From CAZTPH01 sp031552655 (GTDB taxonomy: Bacteria; Pseudomonadota; Gammaproteobacteria; UBA9339), in the NCBI GenBank assembly GCA_031552655.1, contig JAVBML010000008.1, forward strand, positions 1 to 8,497: a stretch of 8,497 bases of DNA, read 5' to 3'. Both the position numbers and the translations under genes were made by a program. The notes beneath the pieces were generated by a model, which saw only the letters and a list, made by a program, of their open reading frames with translations, was not told the DNA's origin and did no database searches. Below, piece after piece: positions 1 to 6,370 of the stretch (positions within the stretch are counted from its first letter, which is position 1; each line of letters begins with the position of its first letter).

Positions 1-213
1 GTAGTAGAACGCCCAGGAAAACCTATATTATTTATTGAAATAAAAAGCACTAGCAATGTGTTAGAACAGCATTTATTTCATCTACGCTTAGTTACTAAGG
101 ATTTTGAAAATTGCGAATCGGTATGTTTTTCTCAAGATATAAGAAAGAAAAAAATAGGAAACATTATGGTAATGCCGTGGCAGGAAGGGATGCTAAAATA
201 TTTTTACTCCTGA
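1..213 (+). CDS. C-terminal end of a probable DUF4143/AAA-type ATP-binding protein (partial, 5' end outside window)
   Basis: Frame 1 is open from the first base to a TGA at 211-213 and encodes 70 residues with no start codon, so this is the tail of a gene that begins left of the window. The visible sequence begins VVERPGKPILFIEIKST. It has a beta-strand followed by an E-x-K motif (FIEIKS, about residues 11-16), as in PD-(D/E)XK nuclease-like folds, and later a VMPWQEG segment close to the stop. From memory this combination matches the C-terminus of AAA_14/DUF4143 ATP-binding proteins, a widespread family of poorly known function whose C-terminal domain is nuclease-like. The ATPase part with its Walker motifs would lie upstream and cannot be checked. 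Other PD-(D/E)XK proteins remain possible. That the frame is coding is fairly secure; the family name is a recognition call. Confidence 0.55.
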   Translation, partial: VVERPGKPILFIEIKSTSNVLEQHLFHLRLVTKDFENCESVCFSQDIRKKKIGNIMVMPWQEGMLKYFYS

Positions 214-442
214 AGATATATTTAGAGGTTGACGTATTGCTATGGATAAAAATCATGGTGATCTGTCAGAGAGGTATTGGGCAGCTCGATCAAATATGAT
301 TAGCTGCATATACTTAGCATGCATCTACTTTATTGAAATTTCTACACTTTATAGCAGTCTGTCTTAAAACTTCTGATCTTATATTCTTGGTTATTCCTAC
401 TTTTTTAGCGAACCGAGAAATAGTTTTTATATAAATTTACAA
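214..442. other. Intergenic stretch without a recognisable gene
   Basis: This AT-rich stretch lies between the end of the left-edge gene and the ssb terminator region. The open frames here are short and show no family features or good ribosome binding site. There is an isolated TTGACG at 229-234 without a convincing -10 box at normal spacing. I see nothing else that I can support. Confidence 0.5.
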
Positions 443-459
443 TGCACTATTTAGTGCCA
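443..459 (-). terminator. Weak candidate terminator hairpin downstream of ssb
   Basis: Bases 444-457 form a perfect short inverted repeat (GCACT, loop ATTT, AGTGC) just past the ssb stop at 465. Read on the minus strand, the hairpin is followed by ATTGTAAATTTAT, which is T-rich but not a clean U tract. The position fits an ssb terminator, but the stem is short and only moderately GC-rich. Confidence 0.35.
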
Positions 460-464
460 ACATT

Positions 465-926
465 TTAAAATGGGATATCATCGTCAATGTTAGTAGGTAT
501 GGCACCGTCGTAGTTAAATTGAGAAGAATCCGTGGTACTAGATGTTTGCATCCCGGAAGTACTTTTATCTTTAGGTGCTGTGGTTGCCATTTTACTATCC
601 AGCATATGCATTTCACTGGCTATAATTTCCGTGGTGTAGCGATCTTGGCCGCTTTTATCCTGCCATTTACGTGTACGTAGACTTCCTTCTAGATAGATTT
701 TAGATCCCTTGCGTAGATATTCACCAACTATTTCCGCTAGGCGACTAAAAAATACTACGCGGTGCCACTCAGTGCGATCCTGCAGCTCTCCCGACTGTTT
801 ATCTTTCCAAGTTTCACTGGTTGCCAGGGAAATGGATGCAACGGCACTACCGTTGGGAGTGTATCTTACTTCGGGATCATTGCCGAGATTACCTATTAAT
901 ATCACTTTGTTTACGCCTCTAGCCAT
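465..926 (-). CDS. ssb: Single-stranded DNA-binding protein
   Basis: SSB coats single-stranded DNA during replication, recombination and repair and recruits partner enzymes through its acidic C-terminal tip. The 153-residue protein has the N-terminal OB fold (about 4-110), opening GVNKVILIGNLGNDPEVRYT. The DNA-stacking aromatics known from the E. coli protein are present at W40, W54, F60 and W88. A low-complexity Ser/Thr-rich linker (about 112-146) follows, and the protein ends in the classic acidic tip DDDIPF, so the gene is intact. It is a little shorter than E. coli SSB (178) because of the linker. The ATG at 924-926 is preceded on the minus strand by GGAGT six bases away, which supports this start. 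The gene is transcribed divergently from tRNA-Pro, and both promoters must lie in the roughly 95-bp gap. Confidence 0.97.
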   Translation of the reverse strand: MARGVNKVILIGNLGNDPEVRYTPNGSAVASISLATSETWKDKQSGELQDRTEWHRVVFFSRLAEIVGEYLRKGSKIYLEGSLRTRKWQDKSGQDRYTTEIIASEMHMLDSKMATTAPKDKSTSGMQTSSTTDSSQFNYDGAIPTNIDDDIPF

Positions 927-981
927 ATGTTTACTCCGTGGTATTTTGATTGTGTATATACTAACTCTAATTTATTATCTT

Positions 982-1010
982 TGCACTACCTTTATTTGTA
1001 CGGTATATTT
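982..1010 (+). promoter_or_regulatory. Candidate sigma-70 promoter for tRNA-Pro
   Basis: TTGCAC at 982-987 is followed after 17 bases by TATATT at 1005-1010. The -10 box matches the consensus at five of six positions and the -35 at three of six. Transcription would start near 1017, a few bases before the tRNA at 1023. The spacing and position are good, but the -35 match is modest. Confidence 0.4.
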
Positions 1011-1022
1011 TATCCATGGTAA

Positions 1023-1096
1023 CGGGGCGTGGCTCAGCTTGGTAGAGCACTGCCTTCGGGAGGCAGGTGTCGGAGGTTCAAATCCTCTCGCCCCGA
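1023..1096 (+). tRNA. tRNA-Pro (anticodon CGG)
   Basis: A complete cloverleaf can be drawn. The acceptor stem CGGGGCG (1023-1029) pairs with CGCCCCG (1089-1095). The D stem GCTC (1032-1035) pairs with GAGC (1045-1048), and the anticodon stem CTGCC (1050-1054) pairs with GGCAG (1062-1066). The anticodon loop TTCGGGA places CGG at 1057-1059. The T arm is GGAGG, loop TTCAAAT, CCTCT (1072-1088), with one G-U pair. The C1-G72 acceptor pair and the A discriminator are typical of bacterial tRNA-Pro. It reads the proline codon CCG. The bases after the discriminator are GAG, so the CCA end is not encoded and must be added by a nucleotidyltransferase. Confidence 0.96.
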
Positions 1097-1141
1097 GAGT
1101 TTGTAATTTAACATATTTATGATTGAGAGCTTAGGTTAATA

Positions 1142-1960
1142 ATGGGTATAAATAATAGTTGTGGTAGCGCTATATCCAGGAGCAAAAAAAAATTCCTTGG
1201 CATGGCAACTATGGTGGGAATTTTAGTCATGGTTGCTGGTTGTGCTAGTAAGAAGTTTATTCCCACTTCTCCCCAGGATCCCTATGAAAATTTTAATCGC
1301 AGGGTATTTGCCTTTAATATGGCCGTGGATCGTGCTTTTATGCGGCCCATAGCTAGGGTCTATGATTATATTTTACCCTGGCCCGCCAAGCAGGGAGCGG
1401 GTAATTTTTTTGCCAATATAGGTAGTACATCCATTGTGGCCAATGAACTATTGCAATTGCATTTTTCCCAGGCGGTGGCGGAGATGGCACGCATTGTGAT
1501 CAATACCACGGTGGGCATTGGTGGTTTATTTGATGTGGCATCGAGGTTAGGTTTAGAGCAGGATACGGAGGACTTTGGTTTAACTTTAGGAGTGTGGGGA
1601 TCCCGGGATACTCCCTACTTGGTACTGCCGTTTCTCGGACCATCTACCCTAAGGGATGCCGTGGGTACCCCCGTGGATTATTTATTGTTTAGTATTTGGC
1701 CCCATATTAAATCCAATACGCTACGCTATAGTTTAACGGCGGGAAATTTACTGCAGCGAAGAGCTAAATTATTGGCCGGTGATGAGGTTATTGACCAATC
1801 CTTTGATCCCTATATTTTTATGCGCGATGCCTATTTGCAGCGCAGGGACTATTTAGTTCGGGAGTCCAAAGAGGAGCACGTAGTGCACTATGAGGATGAA
1901 AAAGGGGTAATTCATCGCAGCCGTCGTTCTATTCCGGCGCGCAGTGTAATATCAGATTGA
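1142..1960 (+). CDS. mlaA: MlaA (VacJ) outer-membrane lipoprotein for phospholipid retrograde transport
   Basis: MlaA sits in the outer membrane and removes mislocalised phospholipids from the outer leaflet, passing them to periplasmic MlaC and the MlaFEDB complex. The 272-residue product starts with a lipoprotein signal peptide: a basic stretch (R13-K17), a hydrophobic core (about 18-32) and the lipobox VAGC with the acylated cysteine at C34. Family motifs follow in order: DPYENFNRRVFAFN (46-59), NTTVGIGGLFDVA (121-133), EDFGLTLGVWG (143-153), PYLVLPFLGPSTLRD (158-172) and DPYIFMRDAYLQRRDY (222-237). It is slightly longer than the E. coli protein (251 by memory), with an extra basic C-terminal tail. 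The ribosome binding site before ATG 1142 is weak (TTAGGT at 1131-1136), but starting later would shorten the signal peptide's n-region. No other mla gene is visible, so it stands apart from the transporter operon, as in E. coli. Confidence 0.95.
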   Translation: MGINNSCGSAISRSKKKFLGMATMVGILVMVAGCASKKFIPTSPQDPYENFNRRVFAFNMAVDRAFMRPIARVYDYILPWPAKQGAGNFFANIGSTSIVANELLQLHFSQAVAEMARIVINTTVGIGGLFDVASRLGLEQDTEDFGLTLGVWGSRDTPYLVLPFLGPSTLRDAVGTPVDYLLFSIWPHIKSNTLRYSLTAGNLLQRRAKLLAGDEVIDQSFDPYIFMRDAYLQRRDYLVRESKEEHVVHYEDEKGVIHRSRRSIPARSVISD

Positions 1961-1970
1961 TTAGCGAATT

Positions 1971-1998
1971 TTGAAATAGCTGGACGTTTTTTTGTAGT
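1971..1998 (+). promoter_or_regulatory. Candidate sigma-70 promoter for metK
   Basis: TTGAAA at 1971-1976 matches the -35 consensus at five of six positions. TGTAGT at 1993-1998, 16 bases further on, matches the -10 at four of six. Transcription from about 2005 would give a leader of roughly 78 nt that contains the hairpin region described separately. The -10 is weak, and read-through from mlaA is not excluded. Confidence 0.3.
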
Positions 1999-2013
1999 TG
2001 TTTTTTGTATTTG

Positions 2014-2082
2014 TGGGAGGAAGGATTTTATCCGAATTGCCTAGTCCTCCTAAATAATTAAAGGGCTAAAGAGGAGGTATAT
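2014..2082 (+). promoter_or_regulatory. metK leader with anti-Shine-Dalgarno / anti-anti-Shine-Dalgarno pairing
   Basis: Three purine- or pyrimidine-rich segments can pair in two exclusive ways. TGGGAGGA (2014-2021) pairs with TCCTCCTA (2045-2052) over 8 bp, enclosing a small GGAT/ATCC hairpin (2023-2026 with 2030-2033). Alternatively CCTCCT (2046-2051) pairs with AGGAGG (2072-2077), which is the core of the metK ribosome binding site, GAGGAGGT at 2071-2078, four bases before the ATG. In the first fold the ribosome binding site is free; in the second it is hidden. This layout resembles translational riboswitches or attenuators, and metK is regulated by SAM-binding leaders in several other bacterial groups. 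I do not recognise a known riboswitch consensus here, so the regulatory role is inferred from base pairing alone. Confidence 0.45.
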
Positions 2083-3231
2083 ATGATAATTAGTGAGGGT
2101 TTAATTTCTTCGGAATCTGTGTCCGAAGGGCATCCAGATAAGCTTGCAGACCGCATTTCCGACGCAGTTTTAGATGCTTTTTTAGCGAAGGACCCCGGGG
2201 CGAGGGTTGCCTGTGAAACTATGCTAGCTGATCAAAGGGTGATTGTTGTCGGAGAGTTTAGAACCAAGGACGTGGATGATTTTTATTCCGTGCGCACAGA
2301 AGTAGAAGCATTGGTGCGCAGAGTACTGCGAGATACCGGTTATGCCGATGCTGCTACGGGCATAGACCCAGATGGTTGTGAAATAAGTGTTCATTTTAAT
2401 GTACAATCCCAGGATATCCATCGCGGGGTAGATCGCAGTGATGGAATTCTAGGAGCCGGAGATCAGGGGCTAATGTTTGGTTTTGCCTGTGATGATACTC
2501 CGGAATTGATGCCTGCTCCCATTATGTATGCCCATGCCCTAGTGCGTAAGCAGGCAGAGTTGCGGAAGAGCGGTAGATTGCCATGGTTACAACCAGATGC
2601 TAAATCCCAGGTTACCATGCGCTACGTGGAGGGAAAACCTCGGTGCATTGAAACCGTGGTGTTATCTATTCAGCATAGCCAGGAGATAGCATTGGCTGAT
2701 CTCCGTGAAAGTGCATGGCAGGAGATCATTGAGGTGGTGATTCCTCGGGAGCTGCGGGCAGATAATTTTCGCACTCTAATTAACCCCACGGGGCAATTTG
2801 TAATTGGTGGACCTAAAGGAGATACGGGGTTAACTGGCCGTAAAATTATTGTGGATACCTATGGAGGTGTTGCGCCCCATGGAGGTGGAGCTTTTTCCGG
2901 GAAAGATCCCTCTAAGGTTGATCGTTCGGCAGCTTACATGGCGCGTTTTTTAGCAAAACAAGTAGTTGCCCGCGGCTGGGCTCGGCGAGTTTTAGTGCAG
3001 CTTGCCTATGCAATAGCTACAGCGGAACCCGTGAGCTTTTTGGTGGAAACATTTGGCACAGGAGTAGAAGGTAATGAGACCATAGCAATAAGATTATGTC
3101 GTGAATTTGATCTACGACCCCAGGGTATTATAGAAATGTTGGATCTTTTACGACCTATATATTATACTACCGCTGCCTATGGACACTTTGGTAGAATGGA
3201 AGAAGGCTTTTCCTGGGAAAGAGTTATTTAG
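2083..3231 (+). CDS. metK: S-adenosylmethionine synthetase (methionine adenosyltransferase)
   Basis: MetK makes S-adenosylmethionine from methionine and ATP, releasing phosphate and diphosphate, and so supplies the cell's main methyl donor; it is cytosolic. The 382-residue protein is essentially the same length as the E. coli enzyme (384). It carries the N-terminal SESVSEGHPDK (10-20) with the catalytic-site histidine H17, the signature GAGDQG (124-129), the phosphate-loop region GGGAFSGKDPSKVDRS (267-282), and the C-terminal PIYYTTAAYGHFG (358-370). The N-terminus has a few extra residues before the SESVSEGH motif. ATG 2083 has a very strong ribosome binding site (GAGGAGGT, 2071-2078), which fixes the start. 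It lies between mlaA and dnaN, an unusual position directly upstream of dnaN. Its leader can fold so as to hide the ribosome binding site. Confidence 0.98.
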   Translation: MIISEGLISSESVSEGHPDKLADRISDAVLDAFLAKDPGARVACETMLADQRVIVVGEFRTKDVDDFYSVRTEVEALVRRVLRDTGYADAATGIDPDGCEISVHFNVQSQDIHRGVDRSDGILGAGDQGLMFGFACDDTPELMPAPIMYAHALVRKQAELRKSGRLPWLQPDAKSQVTMRYVEGKPRCIETVVLSIQHSQEIALADLRESAWQEIIEVVIPRELRADNFRTLINPTGQFVIGGPKGDTGLTGRKIIVDTYGGVAPHGGGAFSGKDPSKVDRSAAYMARFLAKQVVARGWARRVLVQLAYAIATAEPVSFLVETFGTGVEGNETIAIRLCREFDLRPQGIIEMLDLLRPIYYTTAAYGHFGRMEEGFSWERVI

Positions 3232-3320
3232 TGAAAAGATATATAGATACCGCAATGAGAATTTCGGGGTCTTCATTTTGTGCCGCTACATTTTATAGTA
3301 GAGAGTTAGATTTGGAACTT

Positions 3321-3327
3321 GGGGGAG
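3321..3327 (+). promoter_or_regulatory. Ribosome binding site that decides the dnaN start
   Basis: GGGGGAG lies six bases before ATG 3334. The frame also has an upstream TTG at 3319, but that codon overlaps this sequence and has no ribosome binding site of its own. Starting at ATG 3334 also gives a protein of normal family length. Confidence 0.7.
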
Positions 3328-3333
3328 AACAGT

Positions 3334-4446
3334 ATGGTTGAAATTTCATTGCGTAGGGAAGAGTGGCTAGGGCCGCTCCAGAGTATAACTAGTATCGTTG
3401 AAAAGCGCCATGCACGTCCCATATTATCTCACATATTACTTCAAGGGCAGAGAAATCAGTTGATGTTCGTTGGCAGTGACGCTGAGATGGAATTGCACAG
3501 CGTAATTTCCGTGGAACAGAATTATGATGATTTATGTATCACCATTCCCGGGAAAAAATTTTTAGACATTTGTAGGTCCGTGGCAGAGAATAGTGTAATT
3601 AAACTCACGGAAAATGCCGGTAGAGTTAATCTTCAGTGCGTCCATAGTCGTTTCACCATGCCCTCATTTCCTCCAGCAGAATTTCCTTTGATGATGGAAC
3701 AGAAAATGGAGATAGAATTAAAATTACTGCAGGAAGATTTAGCCGCATTAATTGATAAAACCTCCTTTGCAATTCCCCAGCAGGATGTGCGCAGGTATTT
3801 AAATGGACTATTATTTGAAGTTAAGGACGGCAAATTAATGGCCTTGGCAACCGATGGCCATCGGTTAGCTATGCATAAGGTTGATTGTGTAGCGTCAGAT
3901 AGTATTTTTGCCCAGGTAATTATTCCTAAAAAGGCTATTTTTGCTTTGACAAAATTGTTTGGGGCAACGGATCGCGAGGTAACCCTAGGGTTTAACAGTA
4001 ACTATGTGCGCGTAGAAAGTGAGGAAGGTTTTTTAATTTCTAAATTGATTAGTGGTAAATTTCCTAACTATGGTAGAATTGTTCCTCCGCGGGGTGAATT
4101 AAGTGTTGTGATAAATTGCGGTGAGCTTAGGCAGGCTTTAGCTCGAGTTAATATTTTGTCCAGTGAATTGTTTCGCAGCGTTCATTTTTCCATACGTAAA
4201 AATATGCTAACCCTAGATGCCAATAATCCTGAACAGGAAGAGGCTGTGGAGGAGCTAATGGTGGACTACCAGGGTCCCGAAGTGGCCATGGTTTTTAATA
4301 TTAGCTATTTCATTGATATTTTGAATACCATAGAAATTTCCCAGGGAGTTAGGATATTTTTTAATGAGGCCGGTGGAAATGTGGTCCTAGAGGAGGAAGA
4401 TTGTTCTGCGGATTGTTTCTACGTGCTTATGCCGATCAGGCAGTAA
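3334..4446 (+). CDS. dnaN: DNA polymerase III beta subunit (sliding clamp)
   Basis: The beta clamp is a ring-shaped dimer around DNA that tethers the replicative polymerase and serves as a platform for repair proteins. The product from ATG 3334 is 370 residues, close to the E. coli 366. It shows the three-domain clamp pattern: an N-terminal domain including RPILSHILLQ (28-37); a middle domain with RRYLNGLLFE (153-162), ATDGHRLA (172-179) and GKFPNYGRIVPP (241-252); and a C-terminal domain ending in YVLMPIRQ (363-370), equivalent to the E. coli MPMRL end that helps form the partner-binding groove. recF follows after 26 bases, as in many bacteria. The usual upstream neighbour dnaA is replaced by metK, with a 102-bp gap that probably holds dnaN's own promoter; a TATAGT at 3294-3299 is a possible -10 box. 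Confidence 0.98.
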   Translation: MVEISLRREEWLGPLQSITSIVEKRHARPILSHILLQGQRNQLMFVGSDAEMELHSVISVEQNYDDLCITIPGKKFLDICRSVAENSVIKLTENAGRVNLQCVHSRFTMPSFPPAEFPLMMEQKMEIELKLLQEDLAALIDKTSFAIPQQDVRRYLNGLLFEVKDGKLMALATDGHRLAMHKVDCVASDSIFAQVIIPKKAIFALTKLFGATDREVTLGFNSNYVRVESEEGFLISKLISGKFPNYGRIVPPRGELSVVINCGELRQALARVNILSSELFRSVHFSIRKNMLTLDANNPEQEEAVEELMVDYQGPEVAMVFNISYFIDILNTIEISQGVRIFFNEAGGNVVLEEEDCSADCFYVLMPIRQ

Positions 4447-4472
4447 TTTCTTATATAATATATTGATTTTAA

Positions 4473-5573
4473 ATGTTTTTTTCCAATATTACCATTGCAG
4501 GATTTCGTAATTTTCTTAGTACGGAATTGATCTTTGATAAACGCTATAATTTTTTTTGCGGAAGTAATGGTAGCGGTAAGACAACGATCTTAGAAACGCT
4601 TTATTATTTAATACTAGGACGCTCTTTTCGCAGCCATTTGCTGAGAAGAATTATTAGCTATGGCGAAAAAGAATTTACTCTTTTTGGGGTAGTGGAGGAG
4701 GATAATTGTAGACTTTCCATTGGCGTAACTAGGTCTATGGAAAAAGGGAAGCAGTATAAAATATCTGGAAAAGTAGCGCATTCCAATGGTGAAATCATAG
4801 GGCTTATGCCGCTGCAATTGCTAAACCATGATAGCTATTTATTGCTATATCAGGGCTCTAAGATTCGTAGGCAATTTATGGATTGGGGATTGTTCCACGT
4901 GGAACAATCATTTTTAACGCTATGGAGAAAAGTAGAACATATTCTTAAACAACGTAATGCCGCACTTCGGGAACATGCGCGTAGAGATTACATAAAAATG
5001 TGGGATGAAGAGTTTGCGGCCAATAGCTTAGAGTTGCATAGGATGAGGGAACAGTATGTGGGCACGTTGCTTCCCATTGTTGCTAACATTCTTCAGGGAT
5101 TATTTCCCATCGCTAAATCCATAGAGTTGACTTACTATCCAGGTTGGAATCTAGATAAGAGTTTAGTAGATGTTTTAGCGGAGACGTTAAGCCAAGATTT
5201 AAAATTTGGCTATACCACCATGGGGCCCCAGCGAGCAGATCTGCATATTAAAATTCATGGTATGCCGGTGCGAGAAATATTATCGCGCGGCCAACAAAAA
5301 ATAGTAGTCTATGTATTACAAGTTGCCCAGGGAATACTATTACACCGTAGCAATGGTAAAGCACCAGTTTATTTGGTGGATGATCTGTTAGCAGAATTAG
5401 ATTTTCATAGTGCTTCTTTGGTAGCTAATCTACTTCAAGAAATGAAATCATCCCAGATTTTTTTTACGGCCTTAGCTTTGGAAAATATAAAAATGTTATT
5501 TTCTCAGGAGTTATCTAAAGGTCGTCTGTTTCTAGTTGATAGTAATGGCGTTAATTGCGAAAAAATGTCCTAG
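4473..5573 (+). CDS. recF: DNA replication/repair protein RecF
   Basis: RecF is an SMC/Rad50-like ATPase that, with RecO and RecR, loads RecA on gapped DNA. The 366-residue protein has all ATPase motifs: Walker A GSNGSGKT (30-37), the conserved GPQRADL (251-257), the ABC signature LSRGQQK (270-276) and Walker B within VYLVDDLLAELD (299-310). The conserved DWGLFHVE segment is at 137-144. Length is close to the E. coli protein (357). It follows dnaN by 26 bases and is probably co-transcribed, although a perfect TATAAT (4454-4459) without a good -35 lies in the gap. No Shine-Dalgarno sequence is visible before ATG 4473, so translation may depend on the dnaN context. The codons for residues about 139-146 also form a parS palindrome. 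The usual downstream gene gyrB is absent. Confidence 0.97.
   Translation: MFFSNITIAGFRNFLSTELIFDKRYNFFCGSNGSGKTTILETLYYLILGRSFRSHLLRRIISYGEKEFTLFGVVEEDNCRLSIGVTRSMEKGKQYKISGKVAHSNGEIIGLMPLQLLNHDSYLLLYQGSKIRRQFMDWGLFHVEQSFLTLWRKVEHILKQRNAALREHARRDYIKMWDEEFAANSLELHRMREQYVGTLLPIVANILQGLFPIAKSIELTYYPGWNLDKSLVDVLAETLSQDLKFGYTTMGPQRADLHIKIHGMPVREILSRGQQKIVVYVLQVAQGILLHRSNGKAPVYLVDDLLAELDFHSASLVANLLQEMKSSQIFFTALALENIKMLFSQELSKGRLFLVDSNGVNCEKMS
4888..4909. promoter_or_regulatory. parS: parS centromere-like site inside recF
   Basis: A perfect 22-bp palindrome contains the 16-bp core TGTTCCACGTGGAACA at 4891-4906. This fits the parS consensus for chromosomal ParB (tGTTnCACGTGnAACa), and from memory the CC/GG variant is used in Pseudomonas. 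Chromosomal ParB proteins bind such sites and load partition and condensin complexes near the origin. The site overlaps codons for the conserved RecF residues GLFHVEQS, so it is under both coding and binding constraints. parA and parB are not in the window. Confidence 0.85.
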
Positions 5574-6063
5574 TTTTTATCTAAAAATAATTCCATAGGG
5601 CAGCTTTTGCTTTGTAAATATTGCTACAAACTAAAATAATGGTTTGCTAGTATGAAAATATCTAGTTTCATGAAGTTTATGGCAAGTCATATTGCATGGT
5701 TAAGGTAGCTGCTATCTTGTTAAATCTTTAGTTTTATCCCGAGAATAAGGCCGTAATTATTCATAACATTTTGATTTCATGGGTTTTTATATGCTGTTTT
5801 TTCTGAACAAAAATAATTAGATGAAAATTTGGTATTAAATTTATATGTCACTTATGCTTAGTATAAAATTATCACTATAAATTTATATGGTAAAATTATA
5901 GCTGCGAATAAATGTTAAAAAAAGTAACGTATTCTTATGGTCGCCAATGGTTTTTAATATCTCATATAAGGAAATGTTAAGTTTTAGTAACGGATTTAGT
6001 AAGAGAGGTTGGTAAGTGATATGGATTAGCTATGTAGGAAGCGTAACGGTTCATATCAGTATA
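5574..6063. other. AT-rich intergenic region after recF, no gene recognised
   Basis: No coding frame with family features is seen on either strand. There is a small hairpin TTTGTA/TACAAA (5611-5616 with 5625-5630) without a T tract, so it is a poor terminator. A very AT-rich part at about 5780-5930 holds the imperfect direct repeat listed separately. One near-match to a DnaA box lies at 5757-5765 (TTATTCATA, one mismatch), which could be chance at this base composition. Confidence 0.5.
5836..5889. repeat. Short AT-rich direct repeat
   Basis: TAAATTTATATG occurs at 5836-5847 and again at 5878-5889. Each copy is followed by a TAAAATTAT segment, though at different distances, so the pair looks like a degenerate tandem repeat of about 42 bp with a deletion in the second unit. 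It lies in the most AT-rich part of the window. Confidence 0.5.
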
Positions 6064-6133
6064 ATGGTAGTTAGTTTTTTACGAAGTTGGTGAAAGGGAA
6101 ATCTTTTAATTGTATTGGAAAACTAACTACCAT
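6064..6133. repeat. Long perfect hairpin (15-bp stem)
   Basis: Bases 6064-6078 and 6119-6133 are exact inverted complements (15 bp, ATGGTAGTTAGTTTT and its complement) around a 40-nt loop. The loop itself can form a short GAAAG/CTTTT helix. It is the longest perfect stem I found in the window and marks the left end of the structured region. No T tract follows the stem, so it does not look like a terminator. Confidence 0.7.
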
Positions 6134-6349
6134 ATTTGATAAGTGATTTAGGGTTATTATGGACGAGTATTTATATGGATAATGTTGCACAGGATGTGCG
6201 ATGATCCATGGAAAAATCGTTAGCTTTACTGTTTTAATTCACAGGGATAGGGAGCGATACGGTTTAAAACTAACGATTAACTCGTCCTCCGTTGCATCGG
6301 TGAGGAGATGGGGCTAGGTTTATTAGAGTAGATGCAGGATAAGCATTTA

Positions 6350-6358
6350 TGTGGATAA
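6350..6358 (-). promoter_or_regulatory. Perfect DnaA-box sequence
   Basis: TGTGGATAA is the complement of TTATCCACA, the strong E. coli-type DnaA box. A one-mismatch box (TTATCCATA on the minus strand) is at 6174-6182 and another (TTATTCATA) at 5757-5765. The setting, beside dnaN-recF and a parS site, suits an origin, but boxes this sparse are not diagnostic. Confidence 0.35.
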
Positions 6359-6370
6359 GGCTACCTACAA

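Noticed and set aside
111..299. Open frame of 62 codons on the plus strand
   Set aside because: It overlaps the more convincing left-edge frame (1-213), lacks a good ribosome binding site and shows no recognisable motif.
709..1122. Open frame of 137 codons on the plus strand
   Set aside because: It runs antisense through ssb and then through tRNA-Pro, has no family features, and is an overlap artefact.
2224..2421. Minus-strand frame inside metK, and similar ones at 3633-3833, 4614-4817, 6674-6916 and 6942-7235
   Set aside because: All lie antisense within secure genes and have no independent features.
5574..5640. Rho-independent terminator after recF
   Set aside because: The small hairpin at 5611-5630 is AT-rich and lacks a following T tract.
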